Shown here: positions 42,691 to 50,330 of the stretch, piece by piece
How the letters are laid out: every line of letters starts with the position of its first letter
Numbering within the stretch: position 1 is the stretch's first letter
NCBI RefSeq assembly: GCF_015040615.1
Contig: NZ_CP060402.1
Span: 2,604,001 to 2,668,000, forward strand
DNA length: 64,000 bases
Direction: 5' to 3'
Source of the DNA: Microbacterium sp. YJN-G
GTDB lineage: Bacteria > Actinomycetota > Actinomycetes > Actinomycetales > Microbacteriaceae
The notes under the pieces: model-generated
Databases searched by the model: none
Seen by the model: the letters and a program-made list of their open reading frames with translations, nothing else
Told to the model about the DNA's origin: nothing
Program-made: the position numbers and the translations under genes

Positions 42691-44055
42691 TCAGCGCTTC
42701 GCGCCGGGAACGTCGGCGTCGACCCAGACCAGCCGGTGGTCGCTCGACGGAAACGGGTACGTGCCCGTCAGCCGTGAGAGCGGATCGTCGGATGCCGGCC
42801 AGAAGACGCCGGAGTCGACGATGCGGATCTGCCGGCTGGGCAGCACGTAGTCCACGCGCAGGTTTCCCGGAGGCTCGGAGAAATCGGCGGTGTCCTCGGC
42901 CGGGTCGCCGAGGTGCTCGGCATTGACCCCGCCCTGCGAAGCGGCCGCCTCCGCACCTCCGGAGCTGGCGGGAACCGAACCGGTGTTGATGTGCGGATGC
43001 TCGAGCAGCTGCGCGATCGCGCCCGCCGTCGAGTCGCCGTCGTGCGGGTCGGCGTTCTGGTCGCCGGCGATGACGAACAGGTCGCCGCCGCCCAGGCCGC
43101 CGGTGCGCCCTGCGTCGTCGACGATGTACGCGCTGGTCTCGGCATCCGAGACGTAGTCGGCCCAGAAGCGGATCTCGTCGTGGTTGCGGGTGCCGTTGCG
43201 ATCCTCGGCCCCGTCGAAGGTGGGCGGCGTGGGGTGCGAGACGAGGAAGTGCACGGTCTTGTTCTTCGACACGCGGATCGGCAGATCCCAGTGCGACTTG
43301 CTCGACAGCGGGAACTGCGCGAGCTCCTCCTCGGAGTAGAAGTCGCCGGGCTCAGGCGTCGAGGGATCGTCGGGAAGCATCGCCCCCGGCATGTCCGCCC
43401 AGCGGAAGTTCTGGAACGTGCGGATCGCGTCTTCGTCGATCGGATGCTTCGAGTACACCGCCATACCGTACTGGCCGGGGAAGAGACCGAATCCCCAGGC
43501 GTCGTCGCCGCCCGAGACCCGTCCGTCGTCGTTGAGATCGAAGCCGCTGGGCACTCCGGTGTTCACCGGCGCCGCGTATCGATAGGGGTAGCTGACCGGC
43601 TGCGCATCGCCGTGCGGCACAGCGAGGTAGTTGTCGTGGAAGAGGCGCAGCGCCTCGCCATCGGCGTCGTAGTCGAACTCGTTGATCAGCAGCACATCGG
43701 GGTCGGCCCGCTGGATGATCTCGGCCACCGCATCCGCCTGGGCATTGCCGGGCTCGGACAGGTCGCGCACGAGCGCACCCAGCTCGCCGCGGTTCAGTGA
43801 GGCGTTGAAGGTCGCGAATCGCACGTCAGCCACACCACCCTTCGTCTCGGACTGCGCCGGCTTGGAATGCGCCGGCTTCCGGTGCTCGGAGTTCTTCCCC
43901 TGGCCGGACCTGTCCGGCGTGTGCAGCGCCGGCGGCTCCCCGCCGGTTCCGCCGTCGTCGGCCAGCGCGGGCATCGCGACGGCTCCGGAGGCGCCGATGA
44001 ACAGGACGGATGCGGCGAGCGCGAGACTGCGCAGGCGCCGTGGCGTGTTCGTCAT
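42691..44055 (-). CDS. Secreted endonuclease/exonuclease/phosphatase family protein
   Basis: 454 aa. Sec signal peptide MTNTPRRLRSLALAASVLFI...MPALA, then a charged linker and the EEP fold: VRFATFNASLNRGE, DVLLINEFDYD, FVIAGDQNADPHDGDS and C-terminal SSDHRLVWVDADV with the catalytic His. Probably an extracellular nuclease or phosphodiesterase. ATG 44055 six nt after TATCGT (leaderless). Confidence 0.88.
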   Translation of the reverse strand: MTNTPRRLRSLALAASVLFIGASGAVAMPALADDGGTGGEPPALHTPDRSGQGKNSEHRKPAHSKPAQSETKGGVADVRFATFNASLNRGELGALVRDLSEPGNAQADAVAEIIQRADPDVLLINEFDYDADGEALRLFHDNYLAVPHGDAQPVSYPYRYAAPVNTGVPSGFDLNDDGRVSGGDDAWGFGLFPGQYGMAVYSKHPIDEDAIRTFQNFRWADMPGAMLPDDPSTPEPGDFYSEEELAQFPLSSKSHWDLPIRVSKNKTVHFLVSHPTPPTFDGAEDRNGTRNHDEIRFWADYVSDAETSAYIVDDAGRTGGLGGGDLFVIAGDQNADPHDGDSTAGAIAQLLEHPHINTGSVPASSGGAEAAASQGGVNAEHLGDPAEDTADFSEPPGNLRVDYVLPSRQIRIVDSGVFWPASDDPLSRLTGTYPFPSSDHRLVWVDADVPGAKR

Positions 44056-44132
44056 GCGGTCACGATAACCGTGCAGGATGACCGGGGACAGGCGGTTGCG
44101 TGAACGGCCGGCCACATGCTCGACCCGGCCGT

Positions 44133-44477
44133 TCAGCGGTCAGCGGCGTCTTCCGGGCCGCCGGGGGCCTCATCACCCGGCAGGTCGCCCGAAGTGACGT
44201 CGGGAGCGACGTCGGGAGCGACGTCGGGCGCGGCATCCGCTGCGTCTGCGGCATCCGCTGCGTCTGCGGCATCCGCGTGACGACGGGCGCGACGCGCCCC
44301 GGCGACGGTGAACGCCGCCATCAGCGCGGCGCCGATGGCCACGCCGATGCCGAGCCCCAGGGGCATGTTGTCGAGTGCTGAGCCGAGCGCGACACCCGTG
44401 CCCATCCCGATCGCGAGCCCGGCGCCCCAGCTCAGCCGCGCGCGCATCTCGTGGGAACTCGGCTGCCTGTCATCCAT
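44133..44477 (-). CDS. Small membrane protein with repeat-encoded tail
   Basis: 114 aa. Two hydrophobic Gly-rich segments (GAGLAIGMGTGVALGSAL, LGIGVAIGAALMAAFTVAG) then a basic stop and an acidic tail of ADAADAADAADA and PDVAPDVAPDV repeats coded by 15-bp and 12-bp tandem DNA repeats (44185-44275). Function unknown. ATG six nt after TACCGT. Confidence 0.75.
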   Translation of the reverse strand: MDDRQPSSHEMRARLSWGAGLAIGMGTGVALGSALDNMPLGLGIGVAIGAALMAAFTVAGARRARRHADAADAADAADAADAAPDVAPDVAPDVTSGDLPGDEAPGGPEDAADR

Positions 44478-44530
44478 GCCTCCACGGTACGGGGGCGCGG
44501 ACGCTGCGGCATCCCTCGACCAACCCGCGT

Positions 44531-44548
44531 CGTTCCGTATTTGGAACG
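44531..44548. promoter_or_regulatory. Operator-like inverted repeat upstream of the GH5 gene
   Basis: cgttccgtatttggaacg is a 6-bp perfect inverted repeat with a 6-nt AT-rich centre, similar to IclR-family sites. It is ~90 bp upstream of the glycosidase ATG in an AT-richer stretch. Confidence 0.5.
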
Positions 44549-44638
44549 TTCGTTAAGTCTATTGAACAGCGAGTGGTTTTCCCGCTACTCTCGGGCCGAC
44601 CCCGTCACCGCAAGACCGATCACAACGGAGAGATCAGC

Positions 44639-47257
44639 ATGACAATCGACCTGTCACGGCGAACCCTGCTCATGGGCGTCGGCGCCATCGTCACGACAAG
44701 CGTCCTCGGCGACATCGCCGGCCCTCTGCCCGCGGCCGTCGCCGCCGGGCCCGTGACGTGGACCGATGTCGTCGGACGATTCGAATCACGCCACGAACCG
44801 TGGACGGTCTCGTACGGCCCCGAGTACGGCACCGCAGGCGGCGGATTCGTGCGGGACGAGGAACGTGCTGCTGAAGGGACGTTCTCGGGCCGGCTCACGG
44901 CGGACTTCACCAGCGCCGGACGATACGTCGCCCTCGTCAAGACGCTCGACCACCTCGAGATCCAGAAGGTGCGCTTCAAGGTCACCGGCCGCAACATCAC
45001 CCGGGTCGCGGTGCGGCTGGTCAGCGGCACCCGGGTGCTGCGCCAGGCCTATGCCGCCGTACCACCCGGCCCCGGCGCCTGGATCGGCATCGAGATGGAC
45101 CGCTGGAACAACATCGTCGGATTCCCCGACGCGGTCACCCTGCAGATCCAGGTCTGGAAGGACCACCTCGCCCTCGCCACCGACCCCACCGGCGACCTGT
45201 GGGTGGACGACGTGCAGATCGACCACCTCGTGCAGGAGCAGAAGCCGGCGACGCTGGAGACCTCGGGCCTGCCCGTGCTGCTGCTCGGCGATGCCGATCC
45301 TGTCCCGCTGAGCGTGCGAGCCACCTACTCCGACCGCGACCCGCGGGATGTCACCCAGCACTCCGCGCTGAGCAGCTCAAACACCGCAGTGATCACCATC
45401 GACAAGTACGGCGCGCTCAAGCCCGTGGCCGCCGGACGGGCTGAGATCCGCATCGAGCACCTCGGCGTCTCCCAGACGTTCCCGGTCGAAGTGCGCGCAC
45501 CGCGCGACCTCGCACCGATCACGATCCGCGACGGCAAGTTCCATGACGGCGATGCGCCGTTCGGGTTCACCGGCTTCAACTACGACCTGTTCCTGCTTAG
45601 CTATCCGCGCCGCGCACTGTGGTCGGGCCTCGACGCCGACGTGAGCCTCATGGCCAGCTGGGGTCTCGCTGCGATCCGCGTGCCGCTCGCCATCGGTCTC
45701 GTGCAGCCGGCGAACGGCGTCTTCCCCGACGACGACGCCTGGGCGGGTGAGCTGCGCAAGCGCGGGCTGAACACCGAGTTCATCAAGATGCTCGACCATT
45801 TCGTCGCACGTGCCGGCGAGCACGGCATCCGGGTCATCCTCGACTGGCACCGCTCGCCCACCGACCCGTACGACTACTGGCAGGGCGGCACGCCGTCGGA
45901 CCGCGGGACGGGCAAGCCGGGCACCGCGGTGTCGTACCTCGCACCCTCGCCCACCGAGAGCGGCGAGCTCGACCTGACGGATGCCGAGCACCGCACGGTG
46001 CTCTTCGACTCGCACCGGTGGATCGCCGGCCACTACAAGGGCAACCCGAACGTGCTCGGTATCGAGGTGCCGCACAACGAACCGCATGCCGCGTACATGT
46101 CGATCCAGTCGAACTGGCGTCGCCTGACCGAGCAGGCGTCGCTGGCGGTCAAGGCCGGCGACCCCGGCCGGCTGACCCTCGCGATGCCGCCCGCCTACGG
46201 CCACGACGTCTCGACGGCGGCACCGACCTGGCAGTTCTCGAACATCGTCGACGCGAACGCGCCGCACCACTACCTGCCCAATGCGCCGATCCCCGCCCGT
46301 GACGACGCGTCGTCGCGCCGGTCGCCGTGGCTGGCGCGCGACATCGACGCGGTCTTCGCCTACGCCATCCCGGCCCTGTTCGCGCCGTACTCCACCTCGA
46401 AGCACCCGGTCTACAACGGCGAGGGCGGCCACTACGGCTTCGAATCGTTCCTGCCCGACATGGATCGCGTCGAGGCCGCCGACTACATGACCGAGGCCGG
46501 GCTGGTGCAGTACTACGCGGCGGGTGCCGCCGGGCAGCTGCACTGGAGCCTGTGGCACAACCTGAACGACTTCGTGCCGTTCGAGGAGCTGTTCGACAAG
46601 CACTACCGGCGGTTCTCGCCGGTCTACTCGGCGGGGCCCGTCGACTGGTCGGGTGCTGAGGTCGCCTTCATCCAGAATCCCGCAGCGGTTCCCGCCGCGA
46701 ACGGGCACAATTTCGCGGTCGTCCCGTTCGTGCGCCGCGCACTCGATCTGCACCTGCCGACCTGGCACCTGCTGACGGACGACGAGATCATCGAGACGAT
46801 GCTCACCCAGGTGCCCTCTGGGCTCGAGCAGGTCGAGGGGCTGGCAGCCTCGTTCGACTACAAGGCGGTGGTCGCCGACCGGCGCAACCTCGACCGGCGC
46901 GTACGGCAGGTGCTCGAGCGCGACGACTTCGACCGGCCGATCCTCTGGCTCGACGACGCGGAGGATCTCACTGTCGATGCGCTGGGTGCGTTCCTGCGCC
47001 GCGCGGGTGTCGCAGAGGACAGGCGCACGAGTGCACACCTGCAGCTGGTCTACGGGCCGCAGCACCTGGTGGTCTACCGTCGCGGTGGCGCGGACGGCCG
47101 GGAACGCGTCTTCCCTCGGGTGCGACGGGACGGGGCGTTCTCGCTCGTGGACGAGTCGGGCGAGAAGGTCTACCAGGGGGATGCCGCGACCCTCTCGACC
47201 CGCGGGATCTCGGTCGATCTGCCCACCTGGCGCAGCCTGATCCTGCGCATCGAGTGA
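44639..47257 (+). CDS. Tat-exported GH5-family glycoside hydrolase
   Basis: 872 aa. Twin-arginine signal MTIDLSRRTLLMGVGAIVTT, cleaved near AVAAGP. Next a beta-sandwich, CBM-like domain (about 40-200), a BIG2 Ig-like domain (about 215-285), and the GH5 barrel from about 300: GFTGFNYDLFLLSY, RVILDWHRSPTDP, acid/base in VPHNEPH (E481) and likely nucleophile in YNGEGGHYG (E595). The ~200-residue C-terminal part is not recognised, contains SLVDESGEKVYQGD and may bind cell wall or sugar. Substrate (beta-glucan, mannan or other) cannot be told. Start ATG 44639. Confidence 0.88.
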   Translation: MTIDLSRRTLLMGVGAIVTTSVLGDIAGPLPAAVAAGPVTWTDVVGRFESRHEPWTVSYGPEYGTAGGGFVRDEERAAEGTFSGRLTADFTSAGRYVALVKTLDHLEIQKVRFKVTGRNITRVAVRLVSGTRVLRQAYAAVPPGPGAWIGIEMDRWNNIVGFPDAVTLQIQVWKDHLALATDPTGDLWVDDVQIDHLVQEQKPATLETSGLPVLLLGDADPVPLSVRATYSDRDPRDVTQHSALSSSNTAVITIDKYGALKPVAAGRAEIRIEHLGVSQTFPVEVRAPRDLAPITIRDGKFHDGDAPFGFTGFNYDLFLLSYPRRALWSGLDADVSLMASWGLAAIRVPLAIGLVQPANGVFPDDDAWAGELRKRGLNTEFIKMLDHFVARAGEHGIRVILDWHRSPTDPYDYWQGGTPSDRGTGKPGTAVSYLAPSPTESGELDLTDAEHRTVLFDSHRWIAGHYKGNPNVLGIEVPHNEPHAAYMSIQSNWRRLTEQASLAVKAGDPGRLTLAMPPAYGHDVSTAAPTWQFSNIVDANAPHHYLPNAPIPARDDASSRRSPWLARDIDAVFAYAIPALFAPYSTSKHPVYNGEGGHYGFESFLPDMDRVEAADYMTEAGLVQYYAAGAAGQLHWSLWHNLNDFVPFEELFDKHYRRFSPVYSAGPVDWSGAEVAFIQNPAAVPAANGHNFAVVPFVRRALDLHLPTWHLLTDDEIIETMLTQVPSGLEQVEGLAASFDYKAVVADRRNLDRRVRQVLERDDFDRPILWLDDAEDLTVDALGAFLRRAGVAEDRRTSAHLQLVYGPQHLVVYRRGGADGRERVFPRVRRDGAFSLVDESGEKVYQGDAATLSTRGISVDLPTWRSLILRIE

Positions 47258-47339
47258 TCTGAATCGGACGGGCGGGGTGGGGCCGCGGGTGCCCCGCCCC
47301 GCCCGTGTTCCCTGCAGCCACACGTGCGACACGCCCGGG

Positions 47340-47369
47340 TTGCGCGATGCAGGGATGCGCCGGTACAGT
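47340..47369 (+). promoter_or_regulatory. Promoter of the ABC-F gene with long leader
   Basis: TTGCGC (47340-47345), 18 nt, TACAGT (47364-47369). Transcription would begin near 47376 and leave a ~230-nt leader before the ABC-F ATG. The gap 47258-47605 has no conventional gene but has two short frames (see next entries). Confidence 0.55.
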
Positions 47370-47387
47370 CGTCGAGTCCTGTCCGCC

Positions 47388-47411
47388 GTGTCTGGAAGTC
47401 CCTTGATCTGA
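47388..47411 (+). CDS. Possible 7-aa upstream ORF in the ABC-F leader
   Basis: GTG at 47388 reads MSGSPLI then stops at TGA. It lies about 12 nt after the predicted transcript start. Only position supports it. Confidence 0.2.
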   Translation: MSGSPLI

Positions 47412-47489
47412 ATCGTCGCCTCTCCGCGTAATCATCCACGCGCTGATCCGACGATCCTTCCGACCCGCAGGAACCAGCCTTCCCGGCTC

Positions 47490-47684
47490 ATGGTCCTCCG
47501 CGACCTCATGGTCTTCCGCGACCTCCGCGTCCTCCGCGACGCGATGCGACCTGTCCGAGGGCTCACCGTCGGCATCCGCGCACCCGCACACTCCGGGAGT
47601 CGCTCATGTCATCCATCTCCGTTCACACCGCGGTCACCCTCGACCGCCTCACCTTCACCTGGGCCGACGGAACCGTCGCGCTGA
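47490..47684 (+). CDS. Possible leader peptide with internal repeats before ABC-F
   Basis: The frame reads MVLRDLMVFRDLRVLRDAMR, from three imperfect 18-bp repeats (47490-47507, 47508-47525, 47526-47543), then continues out of frame past the ABC-F ATG. Arg/Asp/Leu-rich repeats in a leader of an ABC-F gene could give ribosome-stalling control. No good ribosome site; may be chance. Confidence 0.25.
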   Translation: MVLRDLMVFRDLRVLRDAMRPVRGLTVGIRAPAHSGSRSCHPSPFTPRSPSTASPSPGPTEPSR

Positions 47685-49324
47685 CCGCGTTGTCCGGGTC
47701 GTTCGGCTCCGGTCGGACGGGCCTCGTCGGGCGCAACGGCTCGGGAAAGTCGACGCTGCTGCGCCTGATCGCCGGCGAACTGCATCCGACCTCGGGTCAT
47801 ATCACCACGACCGGCGACATCGCCTATCTGCCGCAGCGGCTGACGCTCGACACCGGCCGCCGCGTCGCCGACCTGCTGGGCATCGCCGGCGCACTCGACG
47901 CGGTGCGTGCGATCACGGCCGGTGACGTCGACCCCGCACACTTCGATGCAATCGGCGACGACTGGGACATCGAGGCGCGAGCCGAGGTGTCACTGACCGA
48001 GGCGGGGCTCGATCCATCGTTCCTCGACCGCACCGTCGGCGAGCTCTCCGGCGGCGAGGCGGTGCTGGTGGCGATCGCCGGCATCCGGCTGCGCCGCGCC
48101 CCGATCACCCTGCTCGACGAGCCGACCAACAACCTCGACCGCGAGGCGCGCGGTCGGCTTGCGGAGATGGTGCGTACCTGGAAGGGGACGCTGATCGTGG
48201 TCAGCCATGACGTGTCGCTGCTCGAGCTGATGGACGACACCGCCGAACTGTACGGCAGCGAACTCACGGTGTTCGGGGGCCCGTACTCCGAGTGGCGGGC
48301 GTGGCTGGATGCCGAGCAGGATGCCGCGCGCCAGTCCGAGCGCGACGCCGCGCAGGCCTACCGGAAGGAGAAGCGGCAGCGGATCGAGGCCGACACGAAG
48401 CTCGCGACGCGGGCGCAGATGGGACGGAAGGCGTTCGAAGAGAAGCGGGTGCCGAAGATCATCGCGAACGGGCGCAAGATGGCCGCGCAGGTGTCGGCGG
48501 GCAAGCTGCGCGGGGAGAAGCAGGCCAACGAGTCAGCCGCACGGGCGGCTCTGGACGAGGCCGGACGCCGTGTGCGCGACGACGACCTGATGAAGATCGT
48601 GCTGCCCGACCCCGGGGTGTCGGCCTCGCGCCGCATCGCCACCCTCGGCGACGGCTCCCGGTCGTGGATCGTCCAGGGGCCGGAGCGGGTCGCGCTGATC
48701 GGACGCAACGGCGTCGGCAAGACGACGCTGCTGCGGCGGCTGGTCGCGTCCGGTGCGAGCGAGATCGACGCTTCGCGCGGAGAAGTGCGCTTCGCGCGGA
48801 CAGATTCGGGGAATCCTTCCGCGGCAAGCGCACATTCCCGCGCGGAGAGTGCGGATGCCCAGGCATCCGCACCTCCGATGAACCCGAACCTGCACGCCGA
48901 GTCGTACACCGACCGGATCGGGTACCTCTCGCAGCGGATCGACGGGCTCGACGACCGGGCCTCGGTGGTGCAGAACATCGCCGCCGCGGCGCCGCACGTG
49001 CCCGACAAGGAGCTGCGCAACCGGCTCGCCCGGTTCCTGATCCGCGGCGGCACCATGGACCGCCCGGTGGGCCTGCTCTCGGGCGGTGAACGGTTCCGCG
49101 TCGCCCTGGCGAAGCTGCTGCTCGCCGATCCGGCGCCGCACCTGGTGGTGCTCGACGAGCCGACGAACAACCTCGACCTGGACACGGTCGACCAGCTCGT
49201 CGAGGCGCTGCGCGCCTACCGCGGGGCGATCCTGATCGTCAGCCACGACGATGCGTTCCTCGCGCGGCTCGGGCTGGATCTGACGCTGGAGCTGGATGCC
49301 GATGGCGCGCTGACCGAAGTGTGA
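47606..49324 (+). CDS. ABC-F family ATPase
   Basis: 572 aa, two ABC domains in tandem without membrane helices. Domain 1: Walker A GRNGSGKST, signature LSGGEA, Walker B TLLDEPTNNLD. Domain 2: GRNGVGKTT, LSGGERF, VVLDEPTNNLD. A long basic linker (about 230-330) fits the tRNA/P-site interaction region of ABC-F proteins, which act on ribosomes; antibiotic protection or translation quality control are both possible. ATG 47606 with GGGAG five nt upstream. Confidence 0.9.
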   Translation: MSSISVHTAVTLDRLTFTWADGTVALTALSGSFGSGRTGLVGRNGSGKSTLLRLIAGELHPTSGHITTTGDIAYLPQRLTLDTGRRVADLLGIAGALDAVRAITAGDVDPAHFDAIGDDWDIEARAEVSLTEAGLDPSFLDRTVGELSGGEAVLVAIAGIRLRRAPITLLDEPTNNLDREARGRLAEMVRTWKGTLIVVSHDVSLLELMDDTAELYGSELTVFGGPYSEWRAWLDAEQDAARQSERDAAQAYRKEKRQRIEADTKLATRAQMGRKAFEEKRVPKIIANGRKMAAQVSAGKLRGEKQANESAARAALDEAGRRVRDDDLMKIVLPDPGVSASRRIATLGDGSRSWIVQGPERVALIGRNGVGKTTLLRRLVASGASEIDASRGEVRFARTDSGNPSAASAHSRAESADAQASAPPMNPNLHAESYTDRIGYLSQRIDGLDDRASVVQNIAAAAPHVPDKELRNRLARFLIRGGTMDRPVGLLSGGERFRVALAKLLLADPAPHLVVLDEPTNNLDLDTVDQLVEALRAYRGAILIVSHDDAFLARLGLDLTLELDADGALTEV

Positions 49325-49403
49325 CGCGCTGGGTCCACGAGCCCGCCCAACGCCCGAGCATCCCGGGGTTTTCCCTCCCACCCGGGCGGGGCAGGATGGG
49401 AGC

Positions 49404-49586
49404 ATGAACGCTCTCATCCGCCCCACCCGGGACCGCGTGATCGCCGGCGTCTGCGCGGGCATCGCCCGCCGGTTCGATATCCGTCCGACCACGGTGCGCG
49501 TCATCACGGTGCTCGCCGTCCTGTTCGCCGGCCTGTCGATCTGGGCCTACGTGCTGCTCTGGATCCTCGTCCCGAACGAGGACTGA
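49404..49586 (+). CDS. PspC domain protein
   Basis: 60 aa: LIRPTRDRVIAGVCAGIARR then VRVITVLAVLFAGLSIWAYV, ending LLWILVPNED, a bare PspC domain. Envelope stress proteins in other bacteria. CAGGAT six nt before ATG (leaderless) identical to the region before 42006. Confidence 0.92.
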   Translation: MNALIRPTRDRVIAGVCAGIARRFDIRPTTVRVITVLAVLFAGLSIWAYVLLWILVPNED

Positions 49587-49597
49587 CACGCGCTGAT

Positions 49598-50212
49598 TCA
49601 GGCCAGCCGCGCGCTCCACAGATGCCCGGGCAGGGTGCGCTCCAGCGCCTCCGCCAGCCAGGCCCTGCGCTGCTCGTCGAGGAACGGCAGCGTCGCGTCG
49701 AAGTCGGCCTGATCCTTCGCGCGCAGCCCCTTCGCCTTGTACAGCAGCTGAATCTGCGGTTGCAGGTACCGGATGCCGTCGCGTTCCCACAGCGCTTGCG
49801 CCATCGGCATCCGGATGCTCGGGTCCCGCCGGTAGCGCCACTCATCCGGCGTTCCCGGGCCGAGCAGGATGTCGTACTGCCACGCGTCGGACGCGCTGCG
49901 CCGCGACCAGAGCTGACCGCATCCGTCCGGCAGGTCGCCGGGGTCATCGGATGCCACCGGCTTCAGCGCTCCCGAGAACGCGGCCCACAGATCGAGGCGG
50001 CCCTGCGCGTGCCTGCGCAACAGGGGCAGATCGGCGCGCAGGATGCCGGGATCGATGTCCTCGTGATGGCGCTCGACACCGGTGAAGGCCTCGAGCGCCC
50101 AGCCGCCGGCGATCCACCAGGCGCCCGGATAGCCCTCGAAGAAGTCGCGGACGTCGGCCGGCGTGCGCGGCATCCATTCTCCGTACAGGCGGGTGAACTC
50201 CGCGTCATCCAT
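49598..50212 (-). CDS. Nucleotidyltransferase-fold protein (aminoglycoside 2''-adenylyltransferase-like)
   Basis: 204 aa. GAWWIAGGWALEAFTGVERH then HEDIDPGILR is the fold's GG[WS] and D-x-D-like loop (here E-D-I-D), and LYKAKGLRAKDQADFDATLP is the conserved C-terminal helix found in ANT(2'')/Lnu-like proteins. Drug resistance is not shown; many such genes are of unknown role. ATG six nt after TAGCGT. Confidence 0.78.
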   Translation of the reverse strand: MDDAEFTRLYGEWMPRTPADVRDFFEGYPGAWWIAGGWALEAFTGVERHHEDIDPGILRADLPLLRRHAQGRLDLWAAFSGALKPVASDDPGDLPDGCGQLWSRRSASDAWQYDILLGPGTPDEWRYRRDPSIRMPMAQALWERDGIRYLQPQIQLLYKAKGLRAKDQADFDATLPFLDEQRRAWLAEALERTLPGHLWSARLA

Positions 50213-50330
50213 GGTTTCACGCTATCGGCACGCGATGGTCGGACCCCCGCATCCGGCGCTTCCTCGCAGAAATGCAGGCAGGATCCGCAGCTGCGGAGCG
50301 GATGTCGGAGGGGCGGGTGAAGATAGGAGG

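Noticed and set aside
45377..47332. 651-codon open frame antisense to the GH5 gene
   Set aside because: The GH5 frame has domains and catalytic motifs; the antisense frame has none.
49598..50212. Assigning the nucleotidyltransferase as an antibiotic-resistance gene
   Set aside because: Only the fold is visible; the acidic pair differs from known resistance enzymes and no context supports resistance.
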